Source of the DNA: an uncultured Rhodospirillales bacterium
GTDB taxonomy: Bacteria > Pseudomonadota > Alphaproteobacteria > Azospirillales > Azospirillaceae
Length of the DNA stretch: 64,000 bases
Direction of reading: 5' to 3'
Assembly: GCA_903927615.1 (NCBI GenBank)
Contig: CAIYNU010000022.1
Location: 186,001 to 250,000 of the forward strand
This document shows positions 32,620 to 42,196 of this stretch, piece by piece. The position numbers and the translations under genes are program-made. The notes beneath the pieces were generated by a model, which made no database searches, was not told the DNA's origin, and saw only the letters and a program-made list of their open reading frames with translations. The first letter of the stretch is position 1. Every line of letters begins with the position of its first letter.

Positions 32620-35600
32620 TCACTGGTGCAGCCAGACCCTCATCAGGGACAGCAGGCGGTCGGTATCGATCGGTTTTGTGACATAGTCGTTTGCGCCGGC
32701 GTCCAGGCACTTGTCGCGATCATCGGCCATCGCCTTAGCCGTCAGCGCCAGAATCGGCAGGCTCCGGAAGCGCGGTTGCTTCCTGATTTCCTGCATGGTC
32801 TGATAACCATCCATCTCCGGCATCATGATATCCATCAGGACGATATCGATGGTTGGTTTGTCGGCAAGGTGCTTCAGGGCTTTGCGGCCGTCTTGGGCCA
32901 TCAGCACGGTCAGCCCCTTGGCATTCAGAACCCGGGAGAGGGCAAAAGCATTTCGCATATCGTCTTCGACGATGAGAACCGTTTTATTCAAAAAGCATCG
33001 CTCGGGATCGTGGAGACGTCGCAGCAACTTTTGGCCTTCTTCGGGCAGCGCCGATTGCACGCTATGAAGGAACAAGGTGACCTCGTCAAGCAGGCGTTCC
33101 GGCGATCTGGCCCCCTTGATCACGATACTGTCGGTATAGTGCCGCAATTCCATCGTTTCTTCCGACGTCAGTTCCTTGGCCGAGTAAATCACCACCGGTG
33201 GCATGGTCATGGTTCGGTCAGCGGCGACCCGCGCCAACAACTCAGTCCCCGAGATATCCGGCAGGCCCAGGTCAAGAACGACACAATCAAAGACCTCCCG
33301 ACTCAACAGGTCGATCGCCTGCTGGCCGGTGTCGGCCGTGATGATCGAGACGTTGTCGCCGCCGATCAACCGGGCTATGGCGGTCTGGGAACCGGGGTCG
33401 TCGTCTACCACCAACAACCGACGCGGCTCCTGGGTCGAGAAATGACCGATGCGGTCGAAAGCCGCCTCGATCTGATCGCGCGTCACCGGCTTGGTCAAGT
33501 ATCCTACCGCCCCCATGCCTAAGCCACGTGGACGACCTTGGATTGCAGATATAAAGTGAACCGGAATATGCCGGGTAACGGTATCCTCTTTTAGCCGATC
33601 CATCACCGCCCAGCCGTCCATTCCCGGTAGCCCCACGTCGAGTATAATCCCCATCGGTAATAGGTCGCGAGCAAGGCGCAGACCCGTCCCGCCGTCCGAC
33701 GCCACCACCCCCTTGAACCCCCGACGCCGCGCCGTCTCCGCCAGAATACGGGAGAACCGGGCATCGTCCTCAATAATCAGAATGACATTCTCGCCGGGCG
33801 TCACGCCCGCGGGATTATCGCCAACCGGGAACGCTCCGGGACTGACCGCCAGAGCTGAAGCCACGGAAACCGCCGGTGACGCGGACATGATCTTGGATAG
33901 GGACCGGGCTTCGCGCCGAACCACCGATTGCGCCCGTTCACGAGGCGGTTGGATCGGTAACAGCAGCGTGAAGATACTGCCAACCCCAACCTCACTGACC
34001 ACCGTGATATCACCGCCGACCAGTCGGGCCAGTTTCTGTGATATGGCCAGTCCGAGACCGGTACCGCCGTAACGTCGGCTGGTGGTGCCGTCCACCTGCT
34101 CGAAGGGCAGAAAAATGTGTTCCCGCTTGTCTTCGGGAATGCCGATGCCGTTATCCGTCACCACCACTGCTAGGGTTGTGGCCGGATCCAAACCGATCGC
34201 CTGCGCCTCGGTCGAAGACGGTCGCTGAAGACGGCAGGTCACGCTCCCTCGTTCGGTGAATTTGATCGCATTCGACAGCAAATTGGTGACAATTTGGTCG
34301 ACTTTGCCGACATCGGTGGAGATGTCTTTCGGAATGTCCCGGGCACATTCGACGACCAAGCTCAATCCTTTGATCTCGGCCATCGGCCGCAACCGGCGTT
34401 CGATCGGTTCGATCAGGGAAACCACCGCCACGGTGTCGGCCATGACTTCGACACGACCAGATTCGATCTTCGACAGATCCAGGATGTCGTTGATCAAGCG
34501 CAGCAATTGGCTGCCGCTGTCGTGGATGACCTGGGCCGCCTCGATCTGGTCCGGGGTCAGATTGGTATTCTGGTCACACGCCAACGTCTTGGCGAGAATC
34601 AGCAGGCTGTTCAGCGGTGTGCGCAACTCGTGGGACATATTCGCCAGGAATTCCGACTTGTAGCGGCTGGCCTGCCCTAACTGGCGCGCCTTGGCTTCGG
34701 ATTCCGCCCGGGCGGCCTCCAGCGCCCGGCCCTTCTCGGTCAGTTCCTGGTTGATCGCCTGCAAGGCCTCACGCTGCGCCCGCAATTCCTCCTCCGAAGC
34801 CCGCAATTCCTCAGCCTGTTGAGACAGTTGCGAAGCCTTCTCCTGCAATTCTTCATTGCCCGCCCGCAATTCCTCGCTCTGGGTCTGGAGTTCCTCTTCC
34901 GAAGCGCGCAACGCTTCGGCTTGATGTTGGGTCTCCTCCAGCAAACTCTGCATACGGGTGCGGCGCTCCAGAATTTCAAGTTGGAGCGCGATCATGGGTA
35001 ACAAATCCGCAACCAATGTCCGCTGGGTTTCCGTAAAGGTCTTAAAGGTGGCAATTTCAATGACCCCAAGCACCGTATCGCCACTGAGGATGGGCATGGC
35101 CAGAATCATGGACGGTCGCGCCTCGCCCAGCGCCGAACCGATCCGAATATAATCGGCCGGCACGTCAGTCAACAGGATCGGCGAACGTTCGATCACCGAT
35201 TGGCCGGCCACCCCTTCGCCGAAGCCGAAGCCCTCGGCGAGATGCTTTCGCTCGACGAAGGCGTAGCTTCCCATCAGTTCCAACCGTTTGCGCGTGTCAT
35301 TGACCCCGTAGAACACGCCGTGACCGCCATCAAGCAGTGGCGTCAGGGTGCGGATCACATCTTGCGCCAAGCCCCGCACCGATGTCGCCGCCTGAACCCG
35401 TTGGGCGATTTCGGCGGTTTTGGACTTGACCCAGTTACGGTCGGCCATGGCGTGGCTGGTCGCCTTGAAGACCTGGAGCGCCCGGGCCATGGCGCCGATT
35501 TCGTTCTCCACCTCGAGATACGGCACCTCGATGGTAAAATCACCTTCGGCCAGCCGGGCCATTTGCCCGCGCAACTGGCTGAGCGGCCGATTGATGCTGA

Positions 35601-36240
35601 CGGTGATGAAACTGGCGATCAAAATTGAACTCAGCACCACGAAAACCAGGATGAAAGCCAGATTGGCCACAGTTTCATCACGACGAGCATCCGCCGATTG
35701 CATAAATTCCCGGGCCTTGTTGCGGGCAAATCGAATCACCTGCGCCATGGCGTCCCGAACCACACCCGTCTGTTGGGCGCCGACGCCTGTGGCCATGGCT
35801 TCGGCCTCGGGACGGTTCCCGGCCTTTTTCAGGGCAATAATCGTATCCCGGATGGCCGACCATTTCTGAAGGGCGCGAGCAATGGCCGACAGATCATCAT
35901 GACTCCCAAGATAGCGGTCTTTGAGAATATCCAGGTTATGATAAATCGATGCCTCAAGATCAGCGACATCTTTAACTTTTTGGTCGATTGCCTCTGGCGC
36001 GTCGGCAACGATCAGTTCGAGCATCTTTTCTCGAATTGAGACGATTTCGGTATCCGCTTCAAGCGCGGCATTGGTAACCGTCATCGGATGCTCGGACAAT
36101 TCCGTCGTCAGTCCCGATAGCGTCTGCAACGCATGGAAAGACAGCAGTCCCACCGCCAACGCCAAAATTACGACGATCGAAAACCCGGCCGCCAGGCGAT
36201 TCCGGATCCCGACCGTCTGAATTGCCCTCATCATCCGCAC
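32620..36240 (-). CDS. Large hybrid histidine kinase: 4HB-HAMP-GAF-HisKA-HATPase-3xREC
   Basis: A 1206-residue membrane sensor kinase. Residues about 15-37 (FSIVVILALAVGLLSFHAL) and 193-215 (ANLAFILVFVVLSSILIASF) are membrane segments enclosing a helical periplasmic sensor. HAMP follows (SINRPLSQLRGQMARLAEGD), then a GAF domain, a long coiled coil with repeated EELRASEEEL heptads, HisKA with phospho-acceptor histidine in NMSHELRTPLNSLLI, and HATPase with DNGIGIPEDKREHIF and GTGLGLAISQ. Three receivers each have the Asp pair and a phospho-acceptor (VGLPGMDG, LDLGLPDISG, MDIMMPEMDG). The start codon is probably GTG at 36240 with AAGGA seven bases upstream. CheR and CheB downstream suggest methylation control of its sensory part. 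Confidence 0.93.
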   Translation of the reverse strand: MRMMRAIQTVGIRNRLAAGFSIVVILALAVGLLSFHALQTLSGLTTELSEHPMTVTNAALEADTEIVSIREKMLELIVADAPEAIDQKVKDVADLEASIYHNLDILKDRYLGSHDDLSAIARALQKWSAIRDTIIALKKAGNRPEAEAMATGVGAQQTGVVRDAMAQVIRFARNKAREFMQSADARRDETVANLAFILVFVVLSSILIASFITVSINRPLSQLRGQMARLAEGDFTIEVPYLEVENEIGAMARALQVFKATSHAMADRNWVKSKTAEIAQRVQAATSVRGLAQDVIRTLTPLLDGGHGVFYGVNDTRKRLELMGSYAFVERKHLAEGFGFGEGVAGQSVIERSPILLTDVPADYIRIGSALGEARPSMILAMPILSGDTVLGVIEIATFKTFTETQRTLVADLLPMIALQLEILERRTRMQSLLEETQHQAEALRASEEELQTQSEELRAGNEELQEKASQLSQQAEELRASEEELRAQREALQAINQELTEKGRALEAARAESEAKARQLGQASRYKSEFLANMSHELRTPLNSLLILAKTLACDQNTNLTPDQIEAAQVIHDSGSQLLRLINDILDLSKIESGRVEVMADTVAVVSLIEPIERRLRPMAEIKGLSLVVECARDIPKDISTDVGKVDQIVTNLLSNAIKFTERGSVTCRLQRPSSTEAQAIGLDPATTLAVVVTDNGIGIPEDKREHIFLPFEQVDGTTSRRYGGTGLGLAISQKLARLVGGDITVVSEVGVGSIFTLLLPIQPPRERAQSVVRREARSLSKIMSASPAVSVASALAVSPGAFPVGDNPAGVTPGENVILIIEDDARFSRILAETARRRGFKGVVASDGGTGLRLARDLLPMGIILDVGLPGMDGWAVMDRLKEDTVTRHIPVHFISAIQGRPRGLGMGAVGYLTKPVTRDQIEAAFDRIGHFSTQEPRRLLVVDDDPGSQTAIARLIGGDNVSIITADTGQQAIDLLSREVFDCVVLDLGLPDISGTELLARVAADRTMTMPPVVIYSAKELTSEETMELRHYTDSIVIKGARSPERLLDEVTLFLHSVQSALPEEGQKLLRRLHDPERCFLNKTVLIVEDDMRNAFALSRVLNAKGLTVLMAQDGRKALKHLADKPTIDIVLMDIMMPEMDGYQTMQEIRKQPRFRSLPILALTAKAMADDRDKCLDAGANDYVTKPIDTDRLLSLMRVWLHQ

Positions 36241-36349
36241 GGCCCTTTCCTTGGGGTCTTGGAACAGCGGCCAGACTCAGCGGTCTCCGGCCCGATCGAC
36301 CCTCTCAACCGCCGTCCCGAAGAGGCCCCTCCGACATCGGGGGCTTCGA

Positions 36350-38293
36350 TCACGGCCGGTCCACAATCTCCAGTTGCCGGCTGATCATCTCGACCAGATC
36401 CCGGGGCAGGTAGGGCTTATGCACGATGGTGCAGCCTTCGTGGGCGGCTTCCTCGGCAATGGCGGCCTGGGTATCGCCGGTGATCAGGATCGCCGGGACC
36501 GCATGGGATTGGAGTTTGCGCAGCATCCGGATCATGGTCAAGCCCGACACGGCGTCCGGCAGACGATAGTCGGAAAGGATCAGGTCCGGATCGTTGCCGT
36601 CCGCCGCTTGCAGCGCCTTGCCGGCATCGGCGGCGGTTACCACCTGGAAGCCGGCATCCACCAGGATCGCTTCCAGGGCTTTGGCCTGGAGCCAGTCGTC
36701 TTCCACCAACAAAATGCGGCCCCGGTGTAACGTCCCGAAGGCATCCGGCTTTGCCGCCAGGTCCGGTTCGTCAAGCCCCTCCAGGCAAGGCAATTCGACC
36801 GAAAAAGCCGAGCCCCGCCCCTCCCGGGACCGCAAAACCAGGCGGTGGCCCAGCAGATCAGCGGTTCGGGTGACAATGGCAAGCCCAAGACCCATGCCTT
36901 TAGCCCGATCCCGCTCGGGGTTGGCCAGTTGCCGGAATTCCTCAAAAATAGCAATCTGCATTTCCGCGGGAACCCCGCTGCCGGTATCGTACACGACCAG
37001 CATCACATGATCCCGCCGCCGTCGTAAGGCGATTAGGGCGCCCCCAAGAATGGTGTAGCGAAGCGCATTGCTCAACAAATTCCTGATAATCCGTTCCAAC
37101 AACACCGGATCCGTATCGGTAAGACACGGAAAAACCCGAACCCGCAACTCAAGGCCATTCTTGCGGGCTTCCGAAGTCATCTCCTCGGCAATCCGGCGCA
37201 CCATCTCGTCGACGCGAAAGGTCTGTCGGCTGACCGTCACCTTGCCGGATTCAAGCGCGGCGAACTCCATGAGTTTGCCCAGCATCCGCTCCGTGGAGTC
37301 CAGGGCCTCACCCATGGTTTCCAGAACCGGCAGCATCGACGGGTCGACCACCCTGCGCGTCAGCAGGTGCAACAGCAGGCGCTGGGCCTGAACCGGTTGG
37401 CGCAGATCGTGGCTGGCCGCGGCCAGAAACCGGGTTTTGGCGTCGTTGGCCCGCTCTGCTTCGGCCCGGGCGCACTCGGCCGCCCGTTGAGCCTGCACCC
37501 GGTCGGTGACCTCGTAAGCGGCACAGGCCAGCGCCTCGACCTGGCCCTGCCAATTCAACACGGGTTCGACGACCAGATCGAAATGCTGCTCGTGAGGCAT
37601 GAAGCGGCTACGAACGGCCACGTCGCGACGCAGAGGTTTTTTATGGGCCCACACCGTCCGATAAATCTCTCGCAATCGGTCGGCGGCCCCCGCCTCGAAG
37701 ACATCATCCAGCGCCTTGCCCATCAGCATCGCGGGATCTGCCCCCACTTTGCTGGAATGGACCCAGGTGTAGCGAAACTCCCGATCCAGCCGAAACGCCA
37801 CGGTCTGCCCGGCGCTCATGGCAAGCCGGAAATTCCGCTCGCTTTCCCGAAGGGCCTGTTCGGCCAGGGCTTTGGTTGCCCGCTGAAGCTGTTGCCGATG
37901 ACTGTAAAGGTCCAGAAAGATCCGCACTTTGGTGTGCAGGATCAGCGGCTCGATGGGTTTCTCGATATAGTCTACGGCGCCAGCCCGATAGCCTTGCAGG
38001 CGATGGGTCTCGTCGGCGTAGGCGGCGGTGACAAAAATCACCGGCACCGTGCGTGTCCGGGATTCACCATGCAACAGTTCGACGACCTCGTACCCGTCCA
38101 TCACCGGCATGTTGACGTCGACCAACGCCAGGGCAAAGTCGTGTTCGACCGCCAGCGCCAGCGCGACGTTCCCGGACTCTGCCTCCAGCACCTCAGCACC
38201 GTGGCTGTCCAGCAACTGGCGCAAGGCCCGGAGATTGGCTCGCTGATCGTCGACAATCAGAATTTTCAGTTTATCATCCTGCTTGCCGCTCAT
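36350..38293 (-). CDS. Hybrid histidine kinase REC-PAS-HisKA-HATPase-REC
   Basis: A 647-residue soluble kinase. The ATG at 38293 starts MSGKQDDKLKILIVDDQRAN, an N-terminal receiver (ALALVDVNMPVMDGYEV, IEKPIEP). A PAS-like segment (FRLAMSAGQTVAFRLDREFR) follows, then HisKA with AAASHDLRQPVQAQRLLLHL, HATPase with NLLSNALRYTILGG and KGMGLGLAIVTRTADLLG, and a C-terminal receiver (GRILLVEDDWLQAKALEAIL, ILSDYRLPDAVSG, HKPYLPRDL). An open extension upstream (to 38422) does not look coding. It is the first gene of the likely operon with the large hybrid kinase, cheR and cheB. Confidence 0.92.
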   Translation of the reverse strand: MSGKQDDKLKILIVDDQRANLRALRQLLDSHGAEVLEAESGNVALALAVEHDFALALVDVNMPVMDGYEVVELLHGESRTRTVPVIFVTAAYADETHRLQGYRAGAVDYIEKPIEPLILHTKVRIFLDLYSHRQQLQRATKALAEQALRESERNFRLAMSAGQTVAFRLDREFRYTWVHSSKVGADPAMLMGKALDDVFEAGAADRLREIYRTVWAHKKPLRRDVAVRSRFMPHEQHFDLVVEPVLNWQGQVEALACAAYEVTDRVQAQRAAECARAEAERANDAKTRFLAAASHDLRQPVQAQRLLLHLLTRRVVDPSMLPVLETMGEALDSTERMLGKLMEFAALESGKVTVSRQTFRVDEMVRRIAEEMTSEARKNGLELRVRVFPCLTDTDPVLLERIIRNLLSNALRYTILGGALIALRRRRDHVMLVVYDTGSGVPAEMQIAIFEEFRQLANPERDRAKGMGLGLAIVTRTADLLGHRLVLRSREGRGSAFSVELPCLEGLDEPDLAAKPDAFGTLHRGRILLVEDDWLQAKALEAILVDAGFQVVTAADAGKALQAADGNDPDLILSDYRLPDAVSGLTMIRMLRKLQSHAVPAILITGDTQAAIAEEAAHEGCTIVHKPYLPRDLVEMISRQLEIVDRP

Positions 38294-38582
38294 TCCACCA
38301 TCGCCCCACCTCCCGCCGGTTATCGACGGCCGCTTCGCTCGCTTAGATTTATCCGGTATGAAGACAACCGCCAATACGCTAAAGGGTGAATCCGAGATAA
38401 TCCTGCCGGCCGGCCCCGGCATACCGGTTGGCTGACGCCGGAAGACCGCCCCGCGACGTTCACCGATCCATCGCTTGAAATATAAAAAGGTCGGCTACCA
38501 AATCAAGGGGAGTAATCGAAACTGCATCTGCTGACCATACTCCCGGTAGCCGGTAAGATTTCTGGTGAGAAATCGCTCTTCT

Positions 38583-39449
38583 TCAAAAACCGGAAGTTCT
38601 TGATCCGCGCGCCGCCGTGGCGCCGATCACGACATCGAGCAATTCGGTGGTGATTTCCTCTTGGCGCTGCTGACGGGCCTGTTGGGTCAACGTTTCCAAT
38701 TTGGTCTCGATATTGTCGTGCGCCGCCTCCATCGCCGTCAGCCGCGCGGCGTTCTCGCTGGCGAAGGACTCGACGGCGGCCAGCATCAGGCGGGTGAAGA
38801 CGAATTCTTCCACCAGCCGGTCGAACAACGCCTCGGGATCAAGGTAAATCAAGGGGGCGACCTCGTCAATCTGGCGCACGCTGGCGACATCGAAGGGCAG
38901 CACCGGTTCTTCGGCCACCGACCATTGCGCCCCGGCCGTGTTTCGCCCATAGACCAGCGTCACCCGTTGGATGCCGTCCCGGGCCAGCCGGCCATAAAGT
39001 TCGTCGGAACACCGGAGCACGGTCTCCAGCACGCCGTCGATGTGAGTGGCCATGGGTTGCCAGTAGGCAACGGTACAGCCCCGTTCCTCGGCCTTGATCC
39101 GCCCCCGGGAACCCACCACCAGCAACCGGTGCCGGTCGCCCCGGGCCAGCGTCCAGGCCCGCTCGAGAACGTGTTCGTTATAGGCGCCGGCAAAACCGTG
39201 CTCGGAGGTAAAGGCGACCACCGCCATCGGACCATCCGTGCCACCGGTCGGACCGCCACCGGTCCCGGCCAAGGCCAACCCCCGGGCCAGGGCCAAATTG
39301 ATCACCCCCGCATACTGGCGGACACCAGGCAAAGCGCCCTGGGCCTGGGCCAGGCGCATCGCCGCCAACGCCCGCATGGCCCCCATAATGTCCTGCAAAT
39401 CGTCGAGATTGGCGATGCGGGCTTCAATTTCCGCCAGGCGTTCAACCAT
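38583..39449 (-). CDS. atpG: N-type ATPase gamma subunit
   Basis: The central stalk subunit that couples the c ring to the catalytic alpha/beta ring. The 288-residue product has the gamma N-terminal coiled coil (ERLAEIEARIANLDDLQDIM, RALAAMRLAQAQGALPG), the middle Rossmann-like part (MAVVAFTSEHGFAGAYNEHV) and the C-terminal helix (FVFTRLMLAAVESFASENAA, RLTAMEAAHDNIETKLETL). It is divergent from housekeeping gamma, as in N-ATPases, where AtpG is the last gene. The ATG at 39449 is preceded by GAGG at six bases. It is the last gene of the nine-gene operon. Confidence 0.93.
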   Translation of the reverse strand: MVERLAEIEARIANLDDLQDIMGAMRALAAMRLAQAQGALPGVRQYAGVINLALARGLALAGTGGGPTGGTDGPMAVVAFTSEHGFAGAYNEHVLERAWTLARGDRHRLLVVGSRGRIKAEERGCTVAYWQPMATHIDGVLETVLRCSDELYGRLARDGIQRVTLVYGRNTAGAQWSVAEEPVLPFDVASVRQIDEVAPLIYLDPEALFDRLVEEFVFTRLMLAAVESFASENAARLTAMEAAHDNIETKLETLTQQARQQRQEEITTELLDVVIGATAARGSRTSGF

Positions 39450-39457
39450 CCTACACC

Positions 39458-41053
39458 TCAAAGACCAGGAGCGCCGCCCCCGGACCCCGCCGGGGGCGCA
39501 GGTCCCGGCCGGGCCTCCATGACCAAGGTCGCCCGCGTCTTCAGCCAGGCCATCAGCTCGCTGCGATCGCCCGCCGTCAACAGGCCGGTGATGTCGATCC
39601 GGTCGGCGATGGCGCCCAGTTCCATGGCCACCGCCTCGGTCAAACCGTGCTTGAATCCCTCGATTTGCTCCGGCGTCAACGCCGCCAGCACCCGTTCCTT
39701 CAACGCCAGCAGAATCGCCACCTCGGCGGCCAGACTGAGCGGCGCCGACTGAGTCTGGCCAAGCACGGCCCGAATGCGGCGACCATGCTCGATGGTCTCC
39801 CGGGAATGGGCATCGACCATCTGACCGAACTTGGTGAACACTTCCAATTCAAGGAACTGGGCATAGTCCAGCTTGAGCGAGCCCGAAACTTCTTTCAGCG
39901 CCTTGTGCTGGGTTTTGCCGCCCACCCGACTGACGCTCTTGCCGACATTGACCGCCGGCTTGTGGCCCTCGTTGAACAGCTTGGGCTCCAGAATGATCTG
40001 GCCGTCGGTGATCGAAATCAGATTGGTCGGAATATAGGCGCTGATATTGCCGGCCTGAGTCTCGGCGATGGGCAATGCCGTCAACGACCCGCCGCCATGA
40101 GACTGATGGAGCTTGGCCGCCCGCTCCAGCAACCGTGAATGAATGAAGAAGACATCGCCGGGATAGGCTTCCCGCCCCGGCGGGTTGCGCAGCAGGAGCG
40201 ATACCTGCCGATGGACAGCGGCATGTTTGGTCAGATCATCCACCACCAGCAGGGCATGACCGCCCCGATCGCGGAAATATTCGGCCATGCAGCAGGCGGC
40301 ATAGGGAGCGATCCATTGCAGGCCGGGGGGATCGTCGGAACTGGCCACCACGAAAATGGTCCGGTCCATGGGTCCCGACCGCCGGACGGTATCGATCACC
40401 CGCGCCACCGCCGAGGCCTTCTGACCCACCGCGCAATAGACCGAGATCACGTCCGACCGCGTCTGGTTGAGAATAGCGTCGACGGCAATGGCGGTCTTGC
40501 CGGTGGAGCGGTCGCCGACGATCAACTCCCGCTGGCCACGACCAAGGGGAATCAGCGCATCCACCACCAGCAAACCGGTCTGCAAAGCCTGGGTCACCAG
40601 TTCGCGATCGATGATCCGCGGCGCCGGTCGCTCGATGGGCTCGGTCAGGGTCAACGGAATGGCAGGACCGTCATCCAGTGGCCGACCCAGGGGATCCACC
40701 ACCCGGCCGAGCAACCCCTCCCCCACCGGCACCCGCACCACCTCGCCGGTACCGCAGACTTCGTCGCCGGCGGAAATGGTGCGGTCGGAATCCAGCAGGA
40801 CCGCGCCGACCTCGTCGCGCTCCAGCGTCACCGCCATGCCATACACGTTCCCGGGAAACATCAGGATTTCATCGAGGCGGCAGCGGGCCAAACCGGACAG
40901 CACCGCGACGCCGTCGCCGACCCGTTCGACCCGACCCAGTTCCGCCATCACCGGCCTTGCCCCAACCGTCGCGACCTGACGCCGCGCCTCGTCGAGGCGG
41001 GCTTTGACCTCCGCGGTCAGGCCGCCTCGCCCTTGCACATCCCGGGTGATCAT
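39458..41053 (-). CDS. atpA: N-type ATPase alpha subunit
   Basis: The non-catalytic nucleotide-binding subunit of the hexameric head. The 531 residues have VERVGDGVAVLSGL in the beta-barrel, the P-loop GDRSTGKTAIAVDAIL, SVYCAVGQKASAVARVI, LLVVDDLTKHAAVHRQVSLL and ETQAGNISAYIPTNLISITD with DGQIILEPKLFNEG. Compared with typical alpha subunits the P-loop has S where Q is usual (GDRQTGKT to GDRSTGKT), a known variation in N-ATPases as far as I recall. A Gly/Pro-rich tail of about 20 residues ends the protein. Its ATG overlaps the stop of atpF by four bases. Confidence 0.96.
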   Translation of the reverse strand: MITRDVQGRGGLTAEVKARLDEARRQVATVGARPVMAELGRVERVGDGVAVLSGLARCRLDEILMFPGNVYGMAVTLERDEVGAVLLDSDRTISAGDEVCGTGEVVRVPVGEGLLGRVVDPLGRPLDDGPAIPLTLTEPIERPAPRIIDRELVTQALQTGLLVVDALIPLGRGQRELIVGDRSTGKTAIAVDAILNQTRSDVISVYCAVGQKASAVARVIDTVRRSGPMDRTIFVVASSDDPPGLQWIAPYAACCMAEYFRDRGGHALLVVDDLTKHAAVHRQVSLLLRNPPGREAYPGDVFFIHSRLLERAAKLHQSHGGGSLTALPIAETQAGNISAYIPTNLISITDGQIILEPKLFNEGHKPAVNVGKSVSRVGGKTQHKALKEVSGSLKLDYAQFLELEVFTKFGQMVDAHSRETIEHGRRIRAVLGQTQSAPLSLAAEVAILLALKERVLAALTPEQIEGFKHGLTEAVAMELGAIADRIDITGLLTAGDRSELMAWLKTRATLVMEARPGPAPPAGSGGGAPGL

Positions 41054-41853
41054 GGTTTGGCTCCGTCAAGGGCTTCGGCGTCCACAAGGCGTTGGTGTTG
41101 CCCTTGGACCGCGCCGGGACCGATGGCCCTGGCCCCCATGAGATTTGCGCGCGCTTCGGCCAAAGTTTCGCGCCAGGCGACCGTGACGATCAGACTGGGA
41201 AAGCGAAGCTCGGCCCCGGCAATCAGGGTCTCGTCGGTCACAAAGATGATCTCCACCGCGTCTCCGATCGCAGAGGCCAGCCGCGCCCGCCATCGGGCCT
41301 GTCCGTCCGGGTCGAGACCCGGCATGGTGGCCACCTGAAGCACCGGTTCACGATCCCGCAGTCGCTCGGAAGGAAGCGCCGCCAAATGCTCGCAGACCCG
41401 CTCCAGCAGCACCGCGGTGACCGCTTGGCCGCCCACCTGCCCCAACAGCCTCTGAGACAGCGTCAGCGCCAAGTCCACAGCCTGATCCCCCAACGCGACG
41501 GCGGCCTGCCGCCGCTCCTCGTCAAGCTGGCGGCGTTGGGCGGCCATCGCCGCCGCCGCCTGGGTCCCGGCACGCTCGATCACCTGGCGTCGTTCGCTTT
41601 CAATATGAGCCCGTGCATCGGCCATCACCCGCTCGCGTTCAGCGGCGATCTCGGCGATGCTGTGCTCGTAGCCTTGCCGGTAAGCCTCCGCAGCGTCTCG
41701 CGCCTGCCTCGCCGCCTCCAGGTCCGTTTCCACCAACGCCCGCCGTTGCGCCACCACGCGGGCTATGGGGTGATAGAGGAACCGCTGAAGAAGCCAGGCC
41801 AGGACGGCAAAGTTGACCGCCTGGAGGGCCAAGGCCCAAAAGTCGATGTGCAT
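41050..41853 (-). CDS. atpF: N-type ATPase b subunit, with fused delta-like region
   Basis: The peripheral stalk. The 267-residue product is long for a b subunit (about 156-170). Residues 1-25 (FWALALQAVNFAVLAWLLQR) form the single membrane helix. Residues 30-140 are the charged coiled coil rich in Ala, Arg and Glu. The last 110 (LTLSQRLLGQVGGQAVTAVL, IIFVTDETLIAGAELRFPSL) look like the delta-type domain that joins b to F1. The operon has no separate atpH, so the extra length is the likely delta substitute, as described for N-ATPases. It overlaps atpA (ATGA) and follows atpE by three bases. Confidence 0.9.
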   Translation of the reverse strand: MHIDFWALALQAVNFAVLAWLLQRFLYHPIARVVAQRRALVETDLEAARQARDAAEAYRQGYEHSIAEIAAERERVMADARAHIESERRQVIERAGTQAAAAMAAQRRQLDEERRQAAVALGDQAVDLALTLSQRLLGQVGGQAVTAVLLERVCEHLAALPSERLRDREPVLQVATMPGLDPDGQARWRARLASAIGDAVEIIFVTDETLIAGAELRFPSLIVTVAWRETLAEARANLMGARAIGPGAVQGQHQRLVDAEALDGAKP

Positions 41854-41856
41854 GAC

Positions 41857-42102
41857 TTAGGCATGAACATAAGGATTGGCGAACAACAACAGCAGGGCTA
41901 TCACCAGGCAGTAGATCGCCATGGTCTCGATCATGGCGAGACCGACAAACAACGTGCGGGTGATGGTCCCGGTCGCTTCCGGTTGACGGGCCAGCGCATC
42001 CATGGCCCCAGCCACCGCGATGCCTTCACCGATCCCCGGCCCGATGGCCCCCAGGCCAACGGCGATCCCCGCGGACAGGATGCTGATCATTTCGACGTTC
42101 AT
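41857..42102 (-). CDS. atpE: N-type ATPase c subunit (rotor ring)
   Basis: An 81-residue hairpin of two membrane helices that forms the rotor ring. Helix 1 is ISILSAGIAVGLGAIGPGIG with Glu26 (GEGIAV). The polar loop is ARQPEAT. Helix 2 is LFVGLAMIETMAIYCLVIAL with the ion-binding Glu59 next to Thr60. Two carboxylates per subunit (Glu26 and Glu59) are characteristic of N-type c subunits. The ET pair resembles the ES/ET signature of Na+ binding, but N-ATPase rings are reported with different ion use, so specificity cannot be read from sequence alone. A GAGG precedes the start in an A-rich context. Confidence 0.95.
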   Translation of the reverse strand: MNVEMISILSAGIAVGLGAIGPGIGEGIAVAGAMDALARQPEATGTITRTLFVGLAMIETMAIYCLVIALLLLFANPYVHA

Positions 42103-42196
42103 GGCTGATTTCCTCTGACAATTTCACGGGACGGCTGAGACGCGCCGGGTGTGTGCGAAAACGGGGGGGCGGGCCTGGTCATCCCGTCTCGCCCGC

